From: Aptenodytes patagonicus
Lineage: Eukaryota > Chordata > Aves > Sphenisciformes > Spheniscidae
Direction of reading: 5' to 3'
Assembly: GCF_965638725.1 (NCBI RefSeq)
Contig: NC_134950.1
Coordinates: 23,898,932 to 23,962,931, forward strand
Length of the DNA stretch: 64,000 nucleotides
Both the position numbers and the translations under genes were made by a program. The notes beneath the pieces were generated by a model. The model made no database searches, had not been told where the DNA came from, and saw nothing but the letters and a program-made list of their open reading frames with translations. Below, one piece after another: positions 48,485-60,250 of the stretch (within the stretch, counting starts at the first letter, position 1; every line of letters starts with the position of its first letter).

Positions 48485-51400
48485 AAAGGTGTATCGAAAG
48501 AGTATGTCTTACATAAAAGCTAAATCCCGTTACTTTCAAGCAAATGCCTGGAAAAAGATAAGCACTTCCAACAGGGTATTTTTTCATGATGTTGTAGTTC
48601 ACGCTGTAATTCACAAGTTTATGAATTAGGAGACAGTTGGAAGTTTGCAGTTTCTTCTACTAAACATAACCAAATAAAGTAATGGCTTAAATGGCCTTTT
48701 AAATTAAATTTGGGATTACAGTAGTATAGTATTTAAATCCTCTTCGAACTTGTATTTCAGAATTAGTTTGAGTGATAGTATAGCAGGCTTGGTCTTGTAC
48801 GTATTTATTTCTCAGTTAGGGAAGACTGCTTCACTTTGGAGAAGCAAAAGCAAGGCCTTCAGTCTTTTAAATTCTTTTTCTAGTGAGCTTTTCTATGTGT
48901 AGATTAAGTTTTATTATGTGCTTAGCTATAGAAAATTTCATCTAAAAGTATCAACCTTTTTCTGTTATAGTTTACGAAATTAGTACTGGAAATGTCATTA
49001 AGTCTTTGGGGATTGTTTTTGTCCTTTTTTTATCAAGTATTTGTCTTTCCTTTTAGATATGTGGGTCCTTCAAGGATGAGAAGGGCGGACTCTTGAATGG
49101 CATTAAATAACTCCAGGCTACCATTACAGACCATGTATTTTGCTGAGCAAAGAAAAATTTAAGGGCTCTTTCTCCAGTGATGTCGGTCATATGGAGGATA
49201 TTGTAGTGTAAAATGAGCAGTGGATAAAAGGGAGAAACATAATCTTTTTGTACTGGCATAGTCTATGGATGTTCGAGAGAGACTATGGGGATACATATGA
49301 GGGAGGAAAAAACATGCTTTATTGCTGCTCCAAATGGTGGTGGGATTTATACATGTTTTTAGGGATAGGCATGGTGATGAGAGACTGGGCTGGTGTGCTA
49401 CATATATTAGAGTACAGACAAATGAGTGCAAGTTATGAAGTTTTTGTGGCTTAATGCTTGGTAGCTCAGATGTAGGAGGCTGACAGTTCATGCGATCCCA
49501 GGCTAACTGTGAGATAAGACACATTCTCCTCTGTTGTCAGGCTGTTCTGTGCATTGTCTCTGTGAGAGTTTGGCAAATCACATTATCTGTCTGTCTCAAC
49601 ATCCTATCTGTAAAATAAGAGCAATGCATCCTTTCTCTTCATGCTTTGTTTTTAGAATTTACACTATATACAGAAAGATACACACATATACTAAGTGTAT
49701 GATGTAGTAGAAATGGTTTTGGTAGGTATTCATTTTGACTGGGGCTGCTATCATCAAGTAAGCAACAAAGAATTCATCTTTTTAGGAGTGTATGGCTGTA
49801 TGTGTATACAATACTTGGAACTGACAGTATCTTCTATAAATAAGATTGTTTAATACATCACACTATGAAACCAGGCGTTCAGGTTTTTTATTATATTTCA
49901 TTGAAAATGTAGTTGGTCTGAAACATTTCTATTTTGTGGCTCAACTTGGATATTAAAACAAATAACAAAATCCCACCAAATATTGTTTCTGAGAATGCAG
50001 AGGAAAGGTTTCTTGTTGTTTAAAAATATGATCCCTTGCAGCTGCTCTGAGAAAGTTATAATGTCTGTGTTTTGGAGCAGAGGTGGTTGTCTCTTTTTTT
50101 TTTTCTTTTTTTCTTAGAGAAGCCTTGCTCTGTCTTTATTCTTTCCCTGTGAAAACTTGCAAAGAATGGCAGATTTTTAGAAAATGGTTTTGAGCATTTT
50201 CTTTGAAGACTGGTTGGTGTGGCACCTGAATTCCTGAATATTTCACATACAACCAGACTTTTTCAGCCATTGTAGCACTTGGTGAGATACTTAAATTTTG
50301 TCTCCCAGCTGCCAGGCATCAAGTCAGTAATGAGAGACCCAAATGAGAAGGGGGAATGCTTCCTCTGCTCTCGGTTGTCTGCCAGGTCGAGAGGCTTGAG
50401 ACAAAGTGGGAGATACCTACCTCCAGTTCAGAGGAGGTATAGGTAAAGGTGGTCGGTAGAGGCAACAGAGGAGGGAGAAGGAAAAGGGATAAGTGTATGC
50501 CTTGAGGAAGACCAGGAAGAAAAGGTTGCATGCTGGGATAGAGGAATTGAGGGTGATGAAGGCTGAAACTACTGAAACAGCTGCTTTTAAACTTTTAGAT
50601 CAAATCTCCCTTCTTTTTATGATAGCTTTTCCTATTTCCCATTATTGTTCCCCTCCTGCCATATGTGTATTTTTGTAGCTCTCAAACTTGACCATCTGCA
50701 AAAGAAAATGATAGAAGGAAAGAAGGGACTGTTCACAGGTATTATCCTTAACCTCTGCTAAGTATTGGCCAACATCTGGGCCAGCACAGTGTCATGTGGA
50801 TTCGGTTTCTGGGGAGGGGTGGGAAGGTTAAATGAAGCTTAGCCCTGGATAGCCCTCTAAGCTACCACCCCGTGTCTGCTGTTGCAGGAGCATGGTTTTA
50901 TTTCAGTTTCTTGTGTTCCTCCACTGAGATGTATTCCACAACCCCTAGTTCGAAAAGCACTGCAGCAGACTGTAGTCTCCTTTGAGGGAAGGCATTCTTC
51001 TAGGTTTGCTTTCCTCTCCTCTTTAGAAACCCATTGGCCAATATTAATCAAATCTGTTATGGGGATAGAAGTTTCAAAGGGAAACTAATTCTAGCTAACG
51101 CTAGCTAAGTCTTCTCATTTGGTGTCTGCACATTACTAAATTGTATAAAATTTGTTTAAGAGAACATTCTCATGCCCTAAAAACAGAAAAAAATATTGTT
51201 GACATTTAAATCATTATAGACAACAGCCACGTTGTTTGGAGCATGCTGGGGTATAAACTTAGGATAGGAAATGCTAGAATGAGGAGTCTGTGGTAGTCTC
51301 ATTTGTAGAGTGTTTGTGGTGTTGGGCAAGGCCCTTATAGAGTAGTTAGGTGTTTGTTTTCCTCTATGCCCATCTGTAGACATTCAGGTGTTGATCTGCA

Positions 51401-54400
51401 GGTGGCTACTGCTGTCAGTGCTCAGCATAAGTTTTGAACCTGTACAATCCTATACTGACACGAAACAGCCTTACAATTTTGGCAGCCTGCAATACCTTCA
51501 TCTTATTTCAGGTGGCAGTTTTAGCCTTGGTGTCTGTTTCCCATTTTGCATATTTGGAAAAATAATCTTCCATTGCAGAATTACCATGAAGATTTCACAG
51601 GAGTACTCTGAAGATTGATTTGTTAATGTTTTTGAAGCCATTAGTCTGGTAAAATGTCTTATGGACTTGTGTGGTATTTGTGAATTCAGTGTTGTATAAT
51701 GTTTTTGTAAAGCAAAAAATGTACAATATATAAGGTATGGGGCCTCATTTAATAGGGAAATGAGAAATAGCCATCCATGGAATGAGGCCAGCTCCAGAAA
51801 AATCAGTATGCCTGTGTGATCCTACAGGAAGTTCAGAAGCCAGACCCAGCCTTTAGGATACTTCCATCTGGCTTGGTGCTCTTCTCCCCAAGACCTGGAA
51901 ATGGCTGCTAGAGCACTAAGTGGGATCCAAACAGCAGTAGTCTTCTATCTTCTCTCACTAGAGTTTACCTACCAGGTGCTATACTTGCAACTTGTCCCTG
52001 TAGTAAGCAGCCAGCTGCTTGGGTGGGGAGCAGCTGGCCCCACTTAATCTACACATCTGCCTACAGCACCCTGGCAGTTGGCTCTCTGTTGTGTACAGGG
52101 GAAGAGATGTCCCGATGTCCCTGAAAGTGGTGATGAGGATCAGATACTCACATCCAGCCATTATATGTGCCAAGACTGGACCAGCATTTCCATTGCCTTC
52201 CAGTGCATCAACTACACAATCAAGTGGATGGACGGGGGATGCTGAATTTAGTTTTTATGGATGGCTTGCATTCTGGTATCCTTAATTTTTGAGCACTCAA
52301 GTGTGCAATGTTAAATGTCCAAACAGTTCTTAATGTAGCTTTGTGTGCCTCTGTTATCCATAGAGTATTTGATAATGTTGTATGTCAGAAGCAGTTAACG
52401 CATTTATTGGGGCAGGGACTTTCGGGGGGGCAGAAGAAGGATAAGATTGTATCTGCTGTAATCACATTAGCACTTGTGATATGATTACGGTAGCCTTGCT
52501 ATGCAATTCCTGCCAGATATGGCATGGCTGTATTGGACTTTTATGTAGTATAGTTAAGTATACTGTGGGAAATACATGATTCTACATGAAAAACATCTTA
52601 ATACAAAAATTTTATTGTCCTGGTTGCTAGAAAAAGACTTGGTAGCTCAGCTTTCTTGGTGTATCTTGATATTCTGGACAAATGTAAAAGGATGAGAAAA
52701 GGTGTCCTCATTAAGATAGAAAGTTAAAGTAGGAACCCTAGTTGTCAGGAATGCTGAAAGACAGGCGTGATCCAAACTTGTATATTAATTTCCTTCTTTG
52801 TTATCAAGCCAAACTTAAGGAGGGAGTAGAAGATATCACTTACACGATTATTTTACACCAGGTTAAGAGAGTACCTAATGAAAAAAGAGCAACTTCTAAA
52901 AACCTGTACTTTTTTTTTCTTACTGTCCTGAGAAAAATGTGTCACATCCTCCCCCCCTTTCCCTCCTCTCAGTAATTTGTATGTCACATTGTTATTGGTG
53001 AGGTGAAAGTAGTGAACAAACAATATTGCATCAATGTGCCAGTTGTAGAGAATTGTGACTTCTCTGGTAGTTTTCTCTTTCACTCCACCCGTTTCATACT
53101 TCTTCTGTCTTTCTCCTTTTCCTCTCCCCACTTCTGTCTCAGCAGCACAATCCTCTCTAGGATTGTGGTTCCAGAGGTGATTATGTGGCTGTATATTTGG
53201 AGGACATTAAATAGAAAGGAGAGGGATTGTACCCAGACAGGGAAAGCTATTAAGTTTTAATAACTTGCTAGTTGTTTCTGACACAAACTCTTTGCTGTTC
53301 CATTGAAAAGCCGCAAATGTAGCTGAAGCTGCTGTAACCTCTCTAATGGGGAAGTGTGGGCAAATATAAACTACTCCAGTTATATCAACATTTAAATTTA
53401 AACAAAGCGGTATCTTTTTGAATGTAGCTGTTATCTTCCTAGTATGGAACAATGTCAGCCTGACCAGCAGTCACTTAAAAAGGCTGCACTCAGCATACAT
53501 TTCAATTTGAGTTAAGGCTTGCTAGGGTATGTAAATAATGAAAGTCTTGTGATGCAAGCTGGAACAATTCCCTTTTGGACATAGTGTTGTGACATGAGAG
53601 TTGACTTGGCAGATTGTTGTTCTAGTTTATTTGCATTTATTATTCATATTCTCTACCTGTTTTGACTGTTAATCCTTTTGAATGTGCCTTGGCCTTTCTG
53701 CTTGCTTAAATTCCATTGCACGGCTCTCACGGTTATACAACTGTGATAGCTACAAGCTGACAATTTTCTTTTGCTGGGTGGCAACAGTTTTGCTCTTCTA
53801 AGGAGGATTCTTTAATAATACTGGCTAAAAGTTTGCAGCAGAGTACTTCTGTAGTTGCATGCAACTTTAAAAGAGTGAGGAATCATTTATGCTCCTTCAA
53901 TCCAGTATTTGATAGCTTTCAGTCAGTAGAATGATTTGAGAATGAGTGCTGAACAGTGGGACTGCAAATCAAAAAGGTCAGAAATAAAGACAGAAAGGGA
54001 ATTGTCATGAATACCTTTATCGATAATGGTGATCTTAAAAGATGTGACCAGGAAAAAGATTTCAGGAAAAAAAGGAAGGAAGGAGCAGCTAAAAGAACTT
54101 CAGAATTAATTTCTGAATAACTTTTCAGTTACAGTTTTTGATTTTTTTATGCAGTGTTGAGTAAGAGTTTTTATGCAGAGTTGGTTAGAGAATAGTCTAT
54201 AAGCCCTCCTTACTGAAAACAGACTTAATATACCAGAAATGTAAAAAATTTGCAGTTTTTTGCAAAGTAAATAAAAGTATCTACTGTTTTGAATTACAGA
54301 CTTGAAGCTTCTAAATAACTGTTAAATCATTAAAATTCCTATTTTAACAACTTACCTATGTTAAAATGATCTGATTAAAATGTCTCTTCTAGACTACTAG

Positions 54401-54880
54401 AACTTTTTTTGACATTATGTGCCTTATTTTTCAGGTAAAGTGGTTAAATTTCAAAATCACTGAAAAAGTTAATTCTACAATGGAAACAGATGTGCAACTG
54501 TGGGTTTTGCAGGGGACTTTCATTCCTCAATAATAGTGATTGGGCCTGTTTTATTCTCTGTTTTGGCACTGGTACAGTGTACGATTCATTTTTGTCTCAT
54601 GCTAGCTGTAGCAAGGAAACCACATGCATATTGCAGCATAACAAGGTTAGAGAAGTACATTTCAAATCGAATACGAAACAGCCATCAAGGATATTTATTC
54701 ATTCTGTGGAAGTTTCATCCTGCATTATAAAGCAGGCTTGGGAAAAAAAAATGAATCTCTCACACAGATGTGTTCCACCTTCGCTGTAGGCAGTTCTGTG
54801 CTGCCTGAAGAATGGAGCTGGTGATAATACTCCATTCTTGAAACCTTAAATAGTTTTGGAGTTTGTTTACCCTGGCTGTT

Positions 54881-54900
54881 TCCTCCCCCCCCACCCCCCT
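54881..54900. repeat. C-rich homopolymer-like tract
   Basis: Two C runs split by one A ('ccccccccacccccc' type), equivalent to a G tract on the minus strand. Similar shorter C tracts occur at 52948-52957 and 60310-60319. They are likely to vary in length. Confidence 0.7.
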
Positions 54901-56039
54901 GAGAAAACATACCGTGCCTTTTGAATTTGTTTCAATAGCCAGAGGAAAGGTCTGGGTTGAGACTAGAGCCTAGGATTTATACCTGTGTAGTAATCCCTAC
55001 AGCTGAGGGGAAGGAAACTGTGATAGCTGGACTTTCCAAAGAGCAGCTGGCATCGTGTCCAGGTATTTTGTATTGATCCAGTCATGCTGGGAGATGGTAA
55101 ATGCAAATACAGGTTTGTCCAGATCACAGTCCACTGAGTTGGAACAGGATTTCTTAGTAAACTACAGTTAACTCCAGGTAATGTTTGATAGTGTCACCAG
55201 GTTATCTAGAGGCAGACGTGGCCCTTTGTGAATATGAAACTTGAAGCTCTTTGGGGTTGATTTTCGTTCAAATGTCAACATCATCTCTGGTTTGTCTGGT
55301 TTCTCTGTCAGATGCTCATTTTTCTCCCAGGAGCTGATTTTCATTCAAGAACGGAGTCATGTTGTCAGTGGCTGTGGAAGCTAAGTGTCGTGTCCTTGAA
55401 TGTTCGTGTGCAGGTTTGTAAAATCCATGTTTTAAATCTGTTTCAGCTACTCTGAGGGTTCTTCTGTTTCATGTGGCACTCGCTATATGTCACGCAGAAG
55501 CTCTGATAGAGTGAGGAGCCTTTTATTATAAATATATGTGGGTAGCTGAGAGTAAGGTGTGAAGACAGCTCGCAAGGTCCTTGTGCAGTGAGGTGACTGC
55601 GAATGTCCTTTTGTGTAGAGGCTCACGTTTGAGGATCTGTGACGTGAGCCATCACACTTGTGAATGTGCCTTCATGTCTGTGTGTGGCTTGCTGAGAGTG
55701 AATGCTACCTTTCTGAGTAAAAATGCAGAATGTTATTGGTGTTGGATTGGAGCAGAGGTGACCCCTGGTAGCTGTAAAAAGCTGAGTGAATAGAGGAGGC
55801 TTTTGAGTTAATTTCTCAGATCTTTTTAGTATTATTGTTCATTCTCCAGGTAGCCAGTGTGAGGTATTCTGCCACCATCACGGACACAGTGTCTGCAGGC
55901 AGTTTCAGGAATCCCTTAGTCTTAAGTGATCTGCAGAGTATACAAGCTGTTAGCTTTGGCTCCAGCTTCTGCTTTTAGAATAATTCAGACGTCTCTTACT
56001 TGAGGCATCTGTTTTGTTTTTGAAGGTGGAAAAGAAGAC

Positions 56040-56420
56040 AAATGCACTGCTGTCTGCCCTTACTCTGTCTGGGTCAGGCTGCGTGGCTCGAAAGGGACAA
56101 GGTGTGCTAGCTGAGGGCTTGTGCTGCTTTGCTGCCGAGCTGCTGTGACCGGCCGGGAGGAGGCGAACAGGGCAGCAGGCTGTGCCTCTGCCTTGCCTGC
56201 TCTCCAGTCGCTGCGTAGCTGGTTGCTTCAGCTGACCTCTTCGGCTCTTGCCACCGCTGCTTTGTTCTCTTCCTGGCTCTGGTTGATACAGAGAATTTAC
56301 CTGAAGCCTGGAAAACAAGCCAGTCACATGGAGAGACTGTGCCCAATACAGCCGTAGTCTTGGACTGAAAAATTGAATTTGTCCTCCCCCTCTTCCTGCT
56401 CTTCTCCATTTGTTTTCCGA
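56040..56420. promoter_or_regulatory. Internal GC-richer patch, possible alternative promoter
   Basis: Within an AT-rich intron this patch has clearly higher GC content and several CpGs close together (for example 'gctgcgtggctcgaaaggg', 'gaccggccgggaggaggcg', 'tcgctgcgtagc', 'cttcggctcttgcc'). A perfect CRE follows 80-110 bp downstream. Such a patch is a candidate alternative promoter or enhancer of the surrounding gene. No TATA box or exon boundary can be fixed. It could also be plain sequence variation. Confidence 0.3.
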
Positions 56421-56498
56421 TTCAGGAATCCAGCCTCTGAGTTACATTAATTCTCCATTGTGCTATGTAACTACTTCAGAAGCATCTGTTGGCAAGAA

Positions 56499-56519
56499 AA
56501 CTTTGACGTCAGCAAAGTT
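56499..56519. promoter_or_regulatory. Perfect CRE (TGACGTCA) inside a 21-bp palindrome
   Basis: TGACGTCA, the full CREB/ATF palindrome, lies at 56504-56511. Around it AACTTTG (56499-56505) and CAAAGTT (56513-56519) form perfect 7-bp inverted arms. CAAAG is also the core of TCF/LEF sites. About 15-30 bp further on is 'ttttgcattacgcatatt', which contains octamer-like and C/EBP-like words. Clustering of such sites fits a regulatory element near the GC-richer patch. Confidence 0.5.
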
Positions 56520-59500
56520 AGGGTGAGGTTTTGCATTACGCATATTCAGTCACTCAGGTTGGTGTGGATAATGGCGTGTTGGAATTGAAGCAGAGTTCAG
56601 GCTGGGGGGGCAGGGAGCGCGGCGCAGAGATCATTGTGAATGGTGTTTGTAGCCTGCTACTCTGTGTATATCTTTTGTGGGTAGAAAATGTACTTGACAA
56701 ACTGTATCGTCCCATTTGTTTGTTACAGACATTTCAGATTATTTTGTAAATATTTGTGCCTGATGCTCTTGGCTTGAAGGATATTGCTTTTAGCTCTTTA
56801 AACTGGGATTACAGTAACAGTTCTTAGCTGGTGTTCCAAGTGAAGATATTTTTCAGAAGCAAACTACATGTATTGCTCAAGGAATCTTTTTTCAGTGTTA
56901 ACACTAGGTTTAGATAAGCAAAAAGAAGTCAGTAATCATCTGCTGCAATTTGAAATTCATAATGGTTAACTTGCAAGTAGAAAGAAAGCAAGGACTTAAA
57001 GACACTGTGTGAATTTATGATCTGCCAGAGAAAGTGGTATTTTATTTTTAAGATGAACAGAGGATTGACTTTTGTTATTGCTGATTAAACAAATATCTTT
57101 GACTTGGAAATAAATATGAAAGCCTTTGTGTTATATTCAATTTAAGATACTTGTTTCGTCTAAGACTTATCTGGATGCAAACAGCTCAGGAGAACTGTAT
57201 TTAAGGCCATCAGAGCAGAACTGTGGGTGTCACTGTGACAGGATTCAAAGTCAAGCTGGAGGATTGCAATTGATTTAAAAAATAAACAAGAAGCTTTTGT
57301 AGTGTTTACAAATTATTTATTCTGCTTTTTAAAGGAAAAAATCATCCCAACATTTGAGGACTGTATCTCAGGTTTAGGCTAACAAGTACTCTTGGCCTGA
57401 GGCAGCATCTTCTGTACTAATTCAGTTTACCAAATGTGATGTTTCTGTGGTCTAGGAAGCTTTTACATCTGACTTAAGGTGTTGGGTTTTTTAAAATTTT
57501 TACTAAAAAGGGTATAGTTGAAGGCATATGACCAGTGTTACTATTTAAAACCCACAAAGTATGGTTTTACCTCAGAACCTGAAATAACACAGGTTTGTTT
57601 GGAGACTATAATTAGAAAGCGTTTAGCTGTTCTAAATAATGGAGAAAATAAGCACAGTAGCTTTTCTAGGAATTGCATTATGCTTGCTTCATTTTTTTTC
57701 TTTTGTGCCTGTAATTGTTTGAAATGGATGATGTGTCACAGTCTGTTGCACAAAGGGGCCTAACTAATGATGTTTCCATAATTGTGTAGAAAGAGCTGTT
57801 TAAGATGATGCTGTGTTGAGGGAAAAAGTAACATCCAACAAAGCGTATTTAAAGATGTTAGAATATGTGAGTTTGCATGTGTAACTGGGGGGTGGAGGGG
57901 GAAAGTGTTACAGAAAAAGGCTTTGTAATCCCTCCTCAAAAGCATGAGGGCAGGGGAGTTGTATTTCAGAAATATTCCCTGTGTTGTGGGGCCTGGCAAC
58001 GGAGGTGTAACTTGCTAATCTAAAAGTCATGGAGTAAATGGAATAGTGCAAATACATCTTGACCCACACTTATTTTTCCCCTTTCCGGCAGTTGCTCACT
58101 GAGTGTGCCACTGAGCACTGCTGCAGCACTCTGCAACTGGCAGAGGAAAATCATTGGAGGTCCTGTGCATTTTTTTTCTTACTTTATTCTGTTATTAAAT
58201 GTATTAAGCACAGCAGGGAACGTGAGTGTTGTGGTTTTGGGGGTTTTTTTAAAGTTTTGTGTGAAGCATTCTGACAATCCAGAATGTCACAGGATTGCCA
58301 AGGTTTCATCAGCACCATGTGACCCAGAGTGTCGCCTGATGTGCAGGACTGTAAGGCCTCTGGCTAATGCACAGTGGCTTGCAGGGGATTCACAAATTCC
58401 CCTGTGTTGCTTCATGCTTGGATGCCATTAACGAGACAATGAGGACTAAGAAAGTTTCACAAGAGTAAGTCTTTAAAACTTCGAGTGGGTGTTTGCACTA
58501 ACTTTTCAGGCCATTTGATACAGCAGTTTTTTGCATAGGGAAACTGTTTAGTCCCCAGTCTATGTTACAGTTACTGTGCTGCTGTCAGTGAAAAATGTTT
58601 GGAAAAACTCGCATCAACCTGGCTAAATCCTGCTGTGTGCTGACATAGCATATTTTTTCGCATAGTGTATGATGTTGTTGTAGGTGGAATAACTGTGCTG
58701 GCAGAATAACTCCTCCTGTTGGCATGTATTATATTTCCAGCATAGGTACAGCATCAGATGTACTTTAAATGACAAGCATTCAGCTTTTTCTTGCTTTGTG
58801 CTTTTTAACTAGTGTTGACACTATTTATAATGCTTGTGGAGTTTGTCTGTAAAGGCTGCTAGATCATTCCCCTTCTCTTGCCCTGTCTATGCTGAATAGG
58901 CTCTATCTTTTCAGCCTGGTCTTTTTTATTTATTTATTTTCAGCAGGACTGTAAGAATTCTTCCCACTAATTCTTTCCCCCAAAGAAGTGTCAGTAAGAT
59001 TGAAATTCTCACCTCATGTATTCGTAAGCAAAGATCGGTATGTTTGATGGCTAGTCGGTTTGTCTTTACCTTCCTTTTCTAATGTTCTCCTTTTGTTCTA
59101 CATTAGGTTCAGCTGTGAGATAAGTTTCATGGTACTTCTGCCATTTCCTGACGCCAATGGTTTTTCTGGAGGCAGTGAGTGTTTCCTGTCTGGAAGCTAG
59201 AGGCAGTGTTCCTGGCAGGATGGAGTATTTTTGTTTCCCTGGCTAGACCTTTCCCTGTCTTTGTTTTTGTCTCTTTTTCTCTCAGTTGTTTATTCTTTTT
59301 TTTGATCTTGGTCTGTATTTGAAATTGCATCAGTTTAACTAGAGCTATCATTAAACAAAAAACGGACTTGGTGATTTGAAATACATCCATACAGGATTTT
59401 TCAGTTAATATACTGACAGAATAAATTCATAGGCCAGGCAACAGTAGAATTGGGCATGTTATACTAGGTTTTGCACTAACCTCGCTTCCTGAGTGAACAG

Positions 59501-60146
59501 GAGCGGTTAGTTACACTGGTGTAACTATGTGCCTGACCTGAGGGCAGTTTCAGCAGTTAATGGCATTAGCATAACAGAGTTCAGAAAACTCTGTCATAGT
59601 TCCTGTCTGTATCTTGGACTTGCTGCTGCTGGAATAGACTGGCATGGATTATTCACTCAGTCACCCAAGTTTTTCTGAAAGTTTTATATTGAATTATATT
59701 TACCAAGATTACTAGTTTCTCTGTAAAGAGACATATCAAACGAGACCAATGCACAGTAGCTATTCAGTTCTCAAGGGCTGAGATACTGTCAGTTTACACT
59801 GGCTTAGTAAGTTGCTGTGAGTTGTCACAGTGGCTTTCAGAAACCATGACCAAGTTCTTATCCCATCCCATGGTAAGGTAACACAGCCTAATTTGATCTC
59901 ACTGGAAGAATTCAAAACTCTTATTAACTTTTAGTTACTTTAGTTATTTTACTTTATATGTTTTATCCACAGTGTATCTATATATCCGTTTTGTTAATAA
60001 AACTGGTAAAATAGCACCAGAGGATTAAAAAGTAATCCATTAATAGTTTCCAGCACTTCTTATTTTGAGGCAAAGCCCTTTCAAGATCAGTATGTGTGTT
60101 TGGTGTTTTTTTTTCTTTTTCTTTTTCTCCTCCACCCTGAAAATAG

Positions 60147-60250
60147 AGGTTAGTTATGCCAGAGAAAAAACAGAGCTGGAAGATGCTGCCAGTCAGCTGG
60201 TCAATAATATCTTTCCTCAGTGCAAGACAGAAACCTCTGGCTCTTGCTGA
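60147..60250 (+). other. Exon-like segment with coding-like composition, speculative
   Basis: A long pyrimidine tract (60106-60137) ends in 'gaaaatag', an acceptable 3' splice site at 60146. The frame that follows is open for about 33 codons, reading VSYAREKTELEDAASQLVNN then a short cysteine-containing tail and TGA. The composition (E, K, A, S, Q, L) resembles a helical protein segment rather than random AT-rich translation. An AATAAA at about 60764 could serve as polyadenylation signal, so this might be an alternative terminal exon. No homology is known to me. Confidence 0.15.
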
